Source: Incurvaria masculella (lineage: Eukaryota; Arthropoda; Insecta; Lepidoptera; Incurvariidae). From it: DNA of 64,000 nt. This document shows, in pieces, positions 53,301-59,049 of the stretch. A program made the translations under genes and the position numbers. The stretch covers positions 10,687,001 to 10,751,000 of the forward strand of contig OX335652.1 of NCBI GenBank assembly GCA_946894095.1. Reading direction: 5' to 3'. How positions within the stretch are numbered: position 1 is the first letter of the stretch; each line of letters opens with the position of its first letter. Under the pieces are notes generated by a model. It saw only the letters and a program-made list of their open reading frames with translations, had not been told where the DNA came from and made no database searches.

Positions 53301-56110
53301 AATGGAATAGTAACCCTATTAAATTTAATAGGGGGAAGTTCTTCTTTGTTAATTTTAGCTAGCATTTTGCTGCTTCCTACTATCATAACTTGGGATTTAA
53401 TAGGAATGCACTACGAAAACAGTTCATACTATGTCAGAAATTATGCCCAAAAATGCCATTGCAAATAGTTCCAGTAAGCGTAAGATTACTAATTATGTGG
53501 TGTAGTATACCTCATCAGCTTCACTATGGGGTAAAAGACACTCGGAAGGCGCCAGCAGTACCGCTGCGCTTTCTAGCTGCGTATACAGGTCGTCGTCGGT
53601 GAACTCCGCCACCGACAGCTGGTATTCCGTACTGCTCGCCCACGCCACCCCAACCAGCCGTCCCTGCCACCATACTAGTCATAAGCTGCCTTATAAGGCA
53701 GGAGACACTCGAAAGGCGCCAGTTACCAGTATTTTCGGTAAACTCCGTCACCGACAACTGGTAATTCGTACTCACTGAAGAGATAAGGAACAACCAATGG
53801 CATGTGGGCAATATCGCGATTCCGCCATGTGGACTAAGTGTGCATATGGGAAGCCGGCAGCGCGTCGTAAGCCACACAGTCGAAACATTGCCACCGCGTG
53901 CAAATATGTTTCAGAAATCCATTCGCCAGTCAGTTCCCACCCACACAAACCTACCAATACGTCTGCGATTAGGTTTTCGGGTGGCATGTTAGATTGGTTG
54001 GTCGTTTCAGAAAATTGGAGACAGCAGGTCTCATTGATCTGAGTCCGTACTATATATGGCGAATTCCATGACAACATATCATCAGTATTCTGAACCGTGA
54101 GTGTGTATGTGTCAAGAAGCGTGCAAAAACGAATCTTAACAATCGTCTAATCTTATTGTTGCTACAGTGAGTATACTCGATACGAGCAATGTACACTAAC
54201 CTTAGTGACGGGATCGGTCTTGACGTTGACCGCCATGAGCGACGGCGGTGTCGCGTCATCAGCGACCGTGCCCAGCTCCAGCACTTCCTCGAGCTGCGAG
54301 AGGCAGCCCGGCGAGCCCTTGTACTTGGCGTACCAGTCGCACGACTTTACCGAGCCCTCCGCCACGTAGATCTCCACTCGGTAGCGTCTCACCTGCAAAA
54401 TGGAAGGCTATCTTAGGGATCTAGGCACGCACTCCATATCGTCTATAAGTATTATTATTATTATTTGGTTTATAACACTAGCAACTGTAAGCTGATGGCA
54501 TTTGTTTTTTTTTAAGTTTTTTTTAGTTTTTGATTTTTTGTTCATTTATTTATGGTTTATTTCTATATTTATATTTGTCTAGTAATTATTTTAACCCATT
54601 AACTGTTTTGGCACTTATGACTTCCTATGGTAGTTGATTCCAGGAGTATACGAGTATATGCTGGATTTACGCTATTATTGCTTGGCAGGGTTGCGGCATG
54701 AGTTGGCAAGAATATGTTTAATTCTGGAACGGGACTGCGATTAATGATCCCCTGCAGTCAGCTTTGGACGCGGTTACCAATAAAATACTTAATGAACACA
54801 CAACTATACATGGAGTATTATTCCCATTTGTCCGACGGCTCATCTGAGTACCTGCTTGGCTTCCTGGACTCGATACAGCATCGTGCCGTGCGTCTCGTTG
54901 ACGAATCCAAGGTATCCTTGAATTTAGAGATCCTCTAACTCCGAAGGGATGTAGAGTCTCTCTCTGTATTCTAAACTAAAACTCTACCATGATAATGTTC
55001 TTCCAAAGTGGAACAGGCAGGAAAGGCACCCATTCACTGTAGACATTCCCAGAATGAGAACCGACCCATCCTCTAGATAGTTTATCTAAAGTGTCGGTAA
55101 TCCATGGCCGAAGTTTTTCCCCTAAAGTACAAGCTGGTTTCCTTTAAACATGGAGTAAAGAAGCACCTGGCCGGCCGGAATGCATTTCGCAGCCCCTGTG
55201 AAAGTGCGAAAGCCCACATAGGGGCTTACGCCATAGGCCGCGCTTAACATAAAAAAATAATAACTTCTCTTACTTAATCCAGCCGGATGTATCACATGTT
55301 CACTGAGGGATCACTCTCGATTTTCGATCCACTTTCCTGTTTGTAATTGTCATGACAGCATCATGCACAGTGCGGCTAGTTAGTTCTGAGGATACTCACA
55401 AGCAGCAGCTTCCTGACGAGTGTCTCGAAGTTGCCCCTGGACAGCACCAGGTAGTCCATCTTGTTGGGCTCCACGCCCATCTTCTTGATGTTGGCGGTAG
55501 AGCAGAACACCTCGCGCGCGGAGGTAACTGCATCATGCACAGTGCGGCTAGTTAGTTCTGAGGATACTCACAAGCAGCAGCTTCCTGACGAGTGTCTCGA
55601 AGTTGCCCCTGGACAGCACCAGGTAGTCCATCTTGTTGGGCTCCACGCCCATCTTCTTGATGTTGGCGGTAGAGCAGAACACCTCGCGCGCGGAGGTAAC
55701 TGCATCATGCACAGTGAGGCTAGTTAGTTCTGAGGATACTCACAAGCAGCAGCTTCCTGACGAGTGTCTCGAAGTTGCCCCTGGACAGCACCAGGTAGTC
55801 CATCTTGTTGGGCTCCACGCCCATCTTCTTGATGTTGGCGGTAGAGCAGAACACCTCGCGCGCGGAGGTAACTGCATCATGCACAGTGAGGCTAGTTAGT
55901 TCTGAGGATACTCACAAGCAGCAGCTTCCTGACGAGTGTCTCGAAGTTGCCCCTGGACAGCACCAGGTAGTCCATCTTGTTGGGCTCCACGCCCATCTTC
56001 TTGATGTTGGCGGTAGAGCAGAAGACCTCGCGCGCGGCGGTAACTGCATCGGCTCCGTGCACGCTGTAGTAGTCATTGCGGTCGAATATGCGCACCGTCG
56101 TAGGCGGTTT
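35128..56110 (-). CDS. MSH2: DNA mismatch repair protein MSH2 (16 of about 17 exons)
   Basis: MSH2 pairs with MSH6 (and MSH3 where present) in the nucleus to recognise mismatches and starts repair using ATP. Sixteen exons can be joined on the minus strand: 56110-55916, 54392-54201, 53663-53511, 51900-51791, 51135-51010, 50258-50100, 49539-49332, 48303-48144, 47554-47383, 45676-45492, 43845-43733, 42865-42760, 42575-42343, 40149-40058, 39005-38780 and 35361-35128. All junctions are GT/AG, every phase agrees, and the total is 2,664 nt (887 codons plus stop). The order follows the family: mismatch-binding domain start ([14 protein letters not shown]), connector, lever (ERLDVVECF), clamp, then ATPase with Walker [11 protein letters not shown], Walker [17 protein letters not shown] and FATHYHELT. 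The short first exon (about 25-30 aa) was not found. Walker A has Ala where most MutS proteins have Pro. Five exons have partial tandem copies nearby in introns. Confidence 0.93.
36589..36690. repeat. Two direct repeats 68 bp apart
   Basis: GTAACCCCAGTTGCGAGAGT at 36589 and GTAACCCCAGTTACGAGAGT at 36657 each continue CGCC(A/G)GCT. The surrounding CpG-rich patch (36540-36800) lies in the last MSH2 intron. Function unknown. Confidence 0.7.
37150..37290 (-). mobile_element. tRNA-derived SINE, partial body
   Basis: ACATGGATGGCTAATACCAA, TGCCATGCCAGGACCTTCCT and GGCTACATTGAACCGGATGG match the body of the SINE at 48850-49240. The tRNA-like head is missing. Confidence 0.7.
37407..38684 (+). mobile_element. 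Complete mariner transposon
   Basis: The 1,278-bp element is flanked by TA at 37405-37406 and 38685-38686. Its ends GGTCGGGGAAAAAGTCTTTT and (reverse complement of the right end) GGTTGGGGAAAAAGTTTCTT match at 24 of 28 positions. The transposase frame is unbroken. It sits in MSH2 intron 16, opposite to the gene. Confidence 0.95.
37585..38610 (+). CDS. mariner transposase, apparently intact
   Basis: 341 aa, the usual mariner length. The N-terminal half has paired helix-turn-helix DNA-binding regions (about 8-55 and 85-105), then the linker motif WVPHEL at 116-121. Catalytic acidic residues are D153 (in TGDKKW), D245 (in HHDNARPH) and D280 (in [13 protein letters not shown]). There are 34 residues between the last two, the DD34D spacing of mariners. 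No stop or frameshift is present, so the protein could be active. The sequence most resembles the cecropia-type mariners such as human Hsmar1, judged from memory of conserved blocks. Confidence 0.95.
   Translation: MSESNEEIRYILKFYYKKGKNATQAAKKICDVYGPSAVSVRVAQIWFKRFQSGNFDVKDARRSGRPITDKMDAIFEKVEQDRHISSYDVAEELGIDHKTVLAHLKKTGYTKKLDIWVPHELTERNLMNRVLICDSLLRRNETEPFLKKLITGDKKWITYDKNVRKRSWSKAGQASQTVAKPGLTRNKVMLCVWWDWKGIIHYELLPPGRTIDSELYCEQLMRLKQEVERKRPELINRRGVVFHHDNARPHTSLATQQKLREFGWEVLMHPPYSPDLAPSDFHLFRSLQNSLGSVRLTSREDCQNHLSRYIDQKSQYFYSNGIMSLPTRWQKVIEQNGTYIL
38780..39005 (-). CDS. MSH2: MSH2 exon 16
   Basis: 226 bp, phase 2 in and 0 out. It reads [20 protein letters not shown] then [17 protein letters not shown]. 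The donor GAG|GTTTAT is weak and lies 95 bp from the end of the mariner insertion. Very GC-rich. Confidence 0.92.
39099..39265. repeat. 28-bp perfect inverted repeat
   Basis: Positions 39099-39126 (TTCAAAGAAAAAGCACTAAA onwards) pair perfectly with 39238-39265. The 111-bp spacer includes GTCGGCGTCAGTCGGGCATG. It is a likely MITE remnant in MSH2 intron 15. Downstream words at 39500-39620 (AAGTCGGTTAAA) may belong to a larger nested element. Confidence 0.75.
40058..40149 (-). CDS. MSH2: MSH2 exon 15 (Walker B)
   Basis: 92 bp, phase 0 in and 2 out. It reads [20 protein letters not shown] then [10 protein letters not shown], with the catalytic D-E pair of Walker B. Donor CGA|GTAAGT is strong. Confidence 0.93.
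40331..40898. mobile_element. pogo/Tigger-like MITE
   Basis: The left end CAGTGGACTCTCGTTAATTC and the reverse complement of the right end (CAGTAGACTCTCGTTAATTC) match. TA flanks both sides (40329-40330, 40899-40900). These ends are typical of pogo-group Tc1/mariner elements. The 568-bp interior has no transposase, so it is non-autonomous. It lies in MSH2 intron 14. Confidence 0.85.
42213..42318 (-). repeat. Partial copy of MSH2 exon 14
   Basis: The minus-strand block from CACGCGGGCAGCCTGGTGCC to CAGCTCGGGCAGAGCACCTT repeats the middle of exon 14. It has a 4-bp deletion in the CG run and few other changes. It lacks the Walker A part and the exon's 3' end and is out of frame, so it cannot act as an exon. 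Confidence 0.85.
42343..42575 (-). CDS. MSH2: MSH2 exon 14 (Walker A)
   Basis: 233 bp, phase 1 in and 0 out. It reads [20 protein letters not shown] with the nucleotide-binding loop, then [20 protein letters not shown] and VESATILR. The exon is very GC-rich. The usual TGPNM is TGANM here. A partial copy follows 25 bp into the intron. Confidence 0.93.
42760..42865 (-). CDS. MSH2: MSH2 exon 13
   Basis: 106 bp, phase 0 in and 1 out. It reads [20 protein letters not shown] then [15 protein letters not shown], containing the conserved RHPCLE and FIPND words just before the ATPase core. Confidence 0.9.
42960..43255 (+). mobile_element. tRNA-derived SINE with intact head
   Basis: A tRNA-like head with GCAGCTCAGGGGCGGCGACG (A-box region) and GGGTTCAAATCCCCGCCCC (B box) starts near 42970. 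The body then runs TTTCCGAGTTGGATAAGTGC, TAGGCCCGCCCAAGGTACC, TCCGTGTTTTCCATCCATGT to about 43255. This is the same family, in the opposite orientation, as 48850-49240, 56880-57200 and 62470-62795. Confidence 0.85.
43733..43845 (-). CDS. MSH2: MSH2 exon 12
   Basis: 113 bp, phase 1 in and 0 out. It reads [20 protein letters not shown] then [23 protein letters not shown], matching the family LDAVVSFA...APVPYVRP block. Confidence 0.88.
44000..45347 (+). mobile_element. Helitron-like non-autonomous element in MSH2 intron 11
   Basis: It starts A|TCTATAATATAAAAATGA and ends with a hairpin (CCCGAGCGGAGCCGGG), then CTAG|T. These are Helitron-type ends. The 1.35-kb interior has no Rep/helicase. It contains a very GC-rich G-run block at 44690-44740 and AT-rich DNA, so it may be composite or carry captured sequence. 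Confidence 0.75.
45492..45676 (-). CDS. MSH2: MSH2 exon 11
   Basis: 185 bp, phase 2 in and 1 out. It reads [20 protein letters not shown] then [20 protein letters not shown] and VVSEIVAIA|. This is the end of the clamp and return to the lever. Confidence 0.9.
45785..47345 (-). repeat. 110-bp array derived from MSH2 exon 10 and its donor
   Basis: CTCCTGCAG or a close form recurs at 45831, 45941, 46051, 46161, 46271, 46381, 46491, 46601 and 46711, an exact 110-bp period. Diverged units follow near 46740-46880 and 47200-47345. On the minus strand each unit carries ACCATCAAGCTCAAGTACAA and a splice donor (CG|GTGAC or AG|GTAAC). This aligns with the end of exon 10 (ACCATCAAGCTCGAGTGTAA, AG|GTGAC). 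Units read [18 protein letters not shown], versus exon 10 [19 protein letters not shown] separate insertion of about 310 bp breaks the array at 46888-47200. Confidence 0.9.
47383..47554 (-). CDS. MSH2: MSH2 exon 10
   Basis: 172 bp, phase 1 in and 2 out. It reads [20 protein letters not shown] then [20 protein letters not shown] and SAGFNFR. This is the clamp. Its 3' 60-70 bp are the source of the 110-bp array in the next intron. Confidence 0.9.
47684..48012. mobile_element. MITE with AGGGAGCGTT-type interior, copy 2
   Basis: ACGTCACGTATTTAGGGGAG on the left, and AAAGTGGTCTAAAATCCGTC with ACGTGGTTTAAAGCC on the right, match the MITE at 34449-34777. The extreme ends have decayed. It lies in MSH2 intron 9. 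Confidence 0.7.
48144..48303 (-). CDS. MSH2: MSH2 exon 9
   Basis: 160 bp, phase 0 in and 1 out. It reads [20 protein letters not shown] then [20 protein letters not shown], leading into the clamp domain. Confidence 0.88.
48330..48500 (-). other. Possible SINE head fragments
   Basis: Two B-box-like words on the minus strand, GGTTCGATTCC near 48345 and GGTTCATATCC near 48470, lie just upstream of MSH2 exon 9. No full tRNA fold can be drawn. Possibly remnants of tRNA-derived elements. Confidence 0.3.
48850..49240 (-). mobile_element. tRNA-derived SINE in MSH2 intron 8
   Basis: Minus orientation. The head near 49240-49165 reads TAGCCTAATGGCGCGGGGAC and GGGTTCAATTCCTCGCCCC (B box). The body words, given here as plus-strand, include GGTCCCATGCCAGGACCTTC, GGCTACATTGAACTGGATGG and TTCATCCAATGCGGTGGTAC. 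It is the longest copy in the window. Confidence 0.85.
49332..49539 (-). CDS. MSH2: MSH2 exon 8
   Basis: 208 bp, phase 2 in and 0 out. It reads [20 protein letters not shown] then [20 protein letters not shown] and [11 protein letters not shown]. This is a highly conserved lever-domain region. Confidence 0.92.
49900..49946. repeat. 14-bp-arm inverted repeat
   Basis: ATAAGGGTAATTTA at 49900-49913 is matched by TAAATTACCCTTAT at 49933-49946 around a 19-nt spacer. MSH2 intron 7. Confidence 0.7.
50100..50258 (-). CDS. MSH2: MSH2 exon 7
   Basis: 159 bp, phase 2/2. It reads [20 protein letters not shown] then [20 protein letters not shown] and [13 protein letters not shown], the start of the lever domain (family block LNKCKTPQGQRL). 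Confidence 0.9.
50752..50844 (-). repeat. MSH2 exon 6 copy A, frame and splice sites kept
   Basis: A third version, again 93 bp with the same phases, is bounded by GCTAGAG| and GGCAG|GTGACG. It reads [20 protein letters not shown] then [10 protein letters not shown], open throughout. It shares the 12-codon gap with copy B and has more amino-acid changes. Confidence 0.6.
50881..50973 (-). repeat. MSH2 exon 6 copy B, frame and splice sites kept
   Basis: A second version of exon 6 lies in the intron. From acceptor CTAACACTAGAG| to donor GGCAG|GTGAG it is 93 bp, with the same phases as exon 6. It reads [20 protein letters not shown] then [10 protein letters not shown] with no stop. It lacks 12 internal codons compared with exon 6. 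It could be an alternative exon or a relic. Confidence 0.6.
51010..51135 (-). CDS. MSH2: MSH2 exon 6
   Basis: 126 bp, phase 2 in and 2 out. It reads [20 protein letters not shown] then [20 protein letters not shown]. The acceptor is CATGTAG and the donor GGCAG|GTGAG. Two in-frame partial copies follow in the next intron. Confidence 0.88.
51192..51501. mobile_element. MITE with ~65-bp inverted ends
   Basis: The left end GGCCCGTAAGCACCAGAAAA and the reverse complement of the right end (GGCCCGTACACTAGATTCCC) share the start. Both then contain CCCATACAAA, GTAGTTTACTAAT and ATTTGAAAACCA. The 310-bp element in MSH2 intron 5 has no coding capacity. Confidence 0.75.
51791..51900 (-). CDS. MSH2: MSH2 exon 5
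   Basis: 110 bp, phase 0 in and 2 out. It reads [20 protein letters not shown] then [16 protein letters not shown], matching the family block ending YQDLNRLL. The donor AG|GTTCAC is weak for an insect gene. Confidence 0.88.
52250..53400 (-). mobile_element. 5'-truncated LINE in MSH2 intron 4
   Basis: The 3' part of a jockey/CR1-like LINE lies in the same direction as MSH2. The reverse transcriptase C-terminus is at 53386-52703, then an AT-rich 3' UTR, ending with AATAAAGAATATTATTATTA near 52250, a tail form common in insect LINEs. Confidence 0.85.
52703..53386 (-). CDS. LINE reverse transcriptase C-terminus, truncated
   Basis: 227 codons open. It reads [20 protein letters not shown] then [32 protein letters not shown] and [17 protein letters not shown], the thumb and C-terminal region of a LINE reverse transcriptase. 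The palm with the catalytic Asp residues is missing. Confidence 0.85.
   Translation of the reverse strand: MIVGSSKMLAKINKEELPPIKFNRVTIPFTKSVKNLGVVMDELLSWVSHVTAVCRKVYGAMHCLKRLNRFIPIETKITLVQTLVLPILDYGDVCNLDLNEELLNKLDRLLNYGIRFIFGLRKYDHITTYRHKLQWVSIRSRRNIHILSLLYFVLNNPLAPPYLKDRFQFLSSHGLSLRSSDTQLLLISSHSSTCYTDFFTIHAARLWNELHFDITSSQSLKSFYLTQ
53511..53663 (-). CDS. MSH2: MSH2 exon 4
   Basis: 51 codons, phase 0/0. It reads [20 protein letters not shown], then [20 protein letters not shown] and [17 protein letters not shown]. This is the connector domain. A decayed copy lies just upstream at 53695-53775. Confidence 0.88.
53695..53775 (-). repeat. Decayed partial copy of MSH2 exon 4
   Basis: On the minus strand AGTACGAATTACCAGTTGTC, GGTGACGGAGTTTACCGA and TGGCGCCTTTCGAGTGTCTC align with exon 4 (AGTACGGAATACCAGCTGTC, GGTGGCGGAGTTCACCGA, TGGCGCCTTCCGAGTGTCTT). 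About 40 bp in the middle are lost and the frame shifts. It lies just upstream of the real exon. Confidence 0.75.
53830..54060 (+). repeat. Unclassified interspersed repeat, copy 2
   Basis: Shares CCACACAGTCGAAACAT, GCCAGTCAGTTCCCACCCAC and TCTGCGAT with 11250-11500. MSH2 intron 3. No coding sense. Confidence 0.6.
54201..54392 (-). CDS. MSH2: MSH2 exon 3
   Basis: 64 codons, phase 0/0, bounded by TTTTGCAG| and AAG|GTTAGT. It reads [15 protein letters not shown], then [20 protein letters not shown], the rest of the mismatch-binding domain. Confidence 0.9.
54700..55250 (+). mobile_element. LINE C-terminal remnant
   Basis: [17 protein letters not shown] (near 54850-54915) followed by a broken frame with RRDV and YHD-like words resembles the end of a LINE reverse transcriptase. 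GCCGCGCTTAACAT near 55240 matches the related remnant end at 62370. Broken by several frameshifts. MSH2 intron 2. Confidence 0.55.
55360..55875 (-). repeat. Three 172-bp tandem copies of MSH2 exon 2 3' end plus donor
   Basis: Each unit has 128 bp identical or nearly identical to the 3' part of exon 2 (exon-like parts at 55400-55527, 55572-55699 and 55744-55871), plus 44 bp of intron starting GTGAGTATCC. The join ATGATGCAG|TTACC resembles an acceptor and contains ACTAAC, a branch-point-like word. The exon-like part has 128 bp, not a multiple of three, so inclusion would shift the frame. Very few differences between units point to recent origin or assembly duplication. Confidence 0.9.
55916..56110 (-). 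CDS. MSH2: MSH2 exon 2
   Basis: The acceptor TTTCAG precedes AAACCGCC. The exon reads [15 protein letters not shown] to [17 protein letters not shown] and ends CTT|GTGAGT. It has 65 codons, phase 0/0, and encodes the start of the mismatch-binding domain. Its 3' 128 bp are repeated three times just downstream in the intron. Confidence 0.9.
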
Positions 56111-56114
56111 CTGA

Positions 56115-56290
56115 AATCAAACAACAATTTAATTAAAATTAACATTTGTATTTTTTTTACATTGTATGATTAGAATAATCCAATTAGCCAAATAATTACA
56201 AAAGTACAACAAAATATTTATACAATCTATACACAGCGTGCCCATTACAGCGTCCAAATTAATTTAATAAAGTTTTTAAAAATTTTTTAT
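56115..56290. other. MSH2 upstream intron sequence
   Basis: AT-rich sequence upstream of exon 2. The missing first exon of MSH2 (phase 0 at its end) should lie between here and beyond the window. I found no ATG-containing piece with the expected FF...LPE ending followed by a donor. Confidence 0.4.
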
Positions 56291-56690
56291 TGAATAATTA
56301 GGCTTCGCCCCTCCGTCCGTCCGTCCGTCTGTCATAGGGCGGTATCTGATGAACCGTAATAGGTAGGCAGCTGAAATATTCACAGAGTGAGTTTATTTTG
56401 CCGCTATAACAAAAAAAAAACGACCAAGTGCGAGTCGGTCTCGCACACAAAGGGTTCCGTACCATTAACACCCAAAAAAAAAGTTTTTTGTATGTATTTT
56501 GTAAAATATTTTTTTTTATTATTTTACCTATTTGTTGCAATAGCGGCAAAATATATACACAATCTGTGAAAATTTCAGCTGCCTACCTATTACGGTTCAT
56601 GAGATACAGCCCTGTGACAGACGGACGGACGGACAGCGGAGGCTTAGTAATAGGGTTCCGTTTTCACCCTTTGGGTACGGAACTCTAAAA
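56290..56690. repeat. GTCC-rich interspersed repeats, two copies in opposite orientation
   Basis: A minus copy (56300-56415) is followed at once by a near complete plus copy (56425-56690) with CAAGTGCGAGTCGGTCTCGC, CTGCCTACCTATTACGGTTC, GGAC repeats and GGGTTCCGTTTTCACCCTTT, then an A run. The head-to-head arrangement could extrude a cruciform. Confidence 0.8.
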
Positions 56691-56879
56691 AAAAAAATAT
56701 TAAAAAATAATGAAAAATTACCAAACAAAAAACGTGATTTTATGTGTTAAGGCTTGTACGATCTTACGTAACCTTTTGAGTGCGAGACCGATTCGCACTA
56801 GGACGTTTTTTTTCAATTTAAAAGTTCGTTTCCATCTGAATCTTCGTGCCTATTAACATATTTTTTTATTTATTTATGT

Positions 56880-57200
56880 ATGGAGCCTGACATGGATGGC
56901 TGTACCACACAATTACTGTTATGATATTAGCCTAATACATTACATTCCCATGCCATGCCAACCCTTTATGATGACGGCTACATTGAACTGGATGCATAAC
57001 ACTGATAATTTTTCATTGTCACTTCAACCTTAGTTTCATCCAATGCGGTGGTACCAACCTGCGTGGGCTTAACTTTACCACCTTGCAGAGGAAGGGGCCC
57101 TACAGTTTTACATGGGTTACAAACCATGAAACAGCTCGCATTTGTAAAGAGATGCACTTATCCAACTCAGAAAGAGAAAGAAAGTGGTGCATGACTCTCA
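56880..57200 (-). mobile_element. tRNA-derived SINE, body without head
   Basis: GACATGGATGGCTGTACCAC, GGCTACATTGAACTGGATGC, TTCATCCAATGCGGTGGTAC and CAACTCAGAAAGAGAAAGAA match the body of the 48850-49240 copy. The tRNA-like head is cut off. Confidence 0.75.
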
Positions 57201-57885
57201 TTTATCATATTTTTTTTTGAAACCAGAGAAGCACACGCATAACATTATCAATAAATGCTGGGTCTATTAATAACTGAACATTCTTCTGTCACAAATGTGT
57301 GAGTATATGTTATTTTATGTTTGTTTATGTTTAATATATGACTGTTTCTAGAATAAAATGGATAGGTAAATAAATCAATGTTCTGAAATTCTCGAGATTA
57401 AAGATACATAAATAGAAAATGTAAGTAAGTTATATTGCAATACATTACAAATAATAGAATTTTCAACATATAAAAATGAAATTAAATAAAAAACACTTTA
57501 TTTGCAAGCCAATATGGATTATAAAAAAATGTCGAAATTAATGCCCTTAGGCATTCTATGACATTCAATCTAAGAGATACAGGAGAGGTGCAATGAGACG
57601 GGCGAAAAAGACTGCAAAAAATAATTATTATGTTTTCCTGTATCAAATACCCGTTGTTCTAGAGATAAGTAATTCTTCGAAAGAAATAATGTATTCGGCA
57701 AAGAGATAATAAAGAACATATGCATTTTTTATAAATAAACTCTGGTTTTATATAGGTAATATTGATAACAGGCATTCTCAAATTGGAATGTATATTACTG
57801 AATGATACCGAGATTTTATACAAGACATTGTCAATTCAGCTCGACGTATGTGTTTAAAATGAAGTGGGTGATATGAAATATTATA

Positions 57886-58655
57886 CCCTGCTTGGAAATG
57901 AGCTCAAGCGATTTACACAATTTTTTTAAAGATACTTAATTTAAGGGCTGAGGCAATTTTATTTAGGTACCGATGGATATTGCACGAATAAGGGACCTTA
58001 AAAAAAGTAGGGTCGGTATGGTGAACATTGAAGGCTTTGCTTAAAGAGGAAGGGATATATTGCTAACATCATAACAGTGTTGAATAGGGATAAGAAAAGT
58101 CCACAGGTGGCATAGCAATTAACATTTCAGAATACATTAAAATAAATCAATGAATATCAATGATATTTTTTAGTTACAATGACATTACTTCATTTATAGT
58201 TAAAATGTAATTAAAATCGATTTAAAGACGGTGTAACTGGTTCTGGCAGTGACGGGAGATGGCACTGGTTAGGAATGTTAACCAGTTTTCGGCGAGTTTT
58301 GTACGTATCTACCTTCCCCTTTAATCTATGGCGCAGGCGTAGAAAGCATCTAGAAGACCTGTATGCTACCCGAAAGTAGACATTAAATTCAGAAACAAGG
58401 TTCCGCGTGCTTTAATTTCAACACATGCATATCGAAGAATGCATATAGGAAAATGTCATTAAGTAGCGAAACTTAAGAGGATAATGAGGTCCCCCAAGAT
58501 CGAGTTCCATACAATGGTTCGTGCCTGTTTCAACATACATTTGCAATGCAACAATTACGAGTGCAATTTTCATCAAAATAAAATTTCCTCAGCCCTTAAA
58601 TTAAGTATCTTTAAAAAAAATTGTGTAAATCGCTTGAGCTCATTTCCAAGTAGGG
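57886..58655. mobile_element. 770-bp element with ~80-bp inverted ends
   Basis: CTTGGAAATGAGCTCAAGCG at about 57890 and its continuation through AAGGGCTGAGG (57955) recur in reverse complement at about 58575-58650 with few differences. The interior (57970-58570) has no recognised protein. Probably a non-autonomous DNA transposon. Target duplication unclear. Confidence 0.65.
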
Positions 58656-58779
58656 GACAACATTCGCGATTCTGAAACTTTATATATAATCAAAGTTCGC
58701 TTAAAAAAGTACTATCTCGAGAGTTATATCTGACCTACCACAATATCGATCCAGTCGTTGCCTTCGTTTGGTGTCTGTA

Positions 58780-59045
58780 TGCCTTATTTATGTTTTATGA
58801 TATTTGTTATAATTTTGTTTCTTTTAGTTTTAAATTGTCGCATGTTTTAATCTTAAGTTAATGCTTACTTTACTTATTTACCTACCTAAATGATGTTGTT
58901 AAATCTAATGGGTGGCCAGGAAGAGATTGCCTCAAGGCAATATGGTGGCCCATTAGATGAAACTAACACTTGTACAATTATATTAAGTCTACTCTAAGAA
59001 TGTATGTATAAGTTTAATATAATAAACGGCTTATTATTATTGTTA
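58780..59045 (+). mobile_element. LINE 3' UTR with tail
   Basis: The sequence has GGAAGAGATTGCCTCAAGGC, AATATGGTGGCCCATTAGAT and a terminal AATAAACGGCTTATTATTAT then TGTTATTG. This is the usual look of a lepidopteran CR1/jockey-type LINE 3' end. Coding part absent. Confidence 0.65.
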
Positions 59046-59049
59046 TTGT

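Noticed and set aside
55352..56173. Plus-strand frames in the 172-bp array
   Set aside because: They are the antisense of the MSH2 exon 2 copies, and their repetition follows the DNA repeat.
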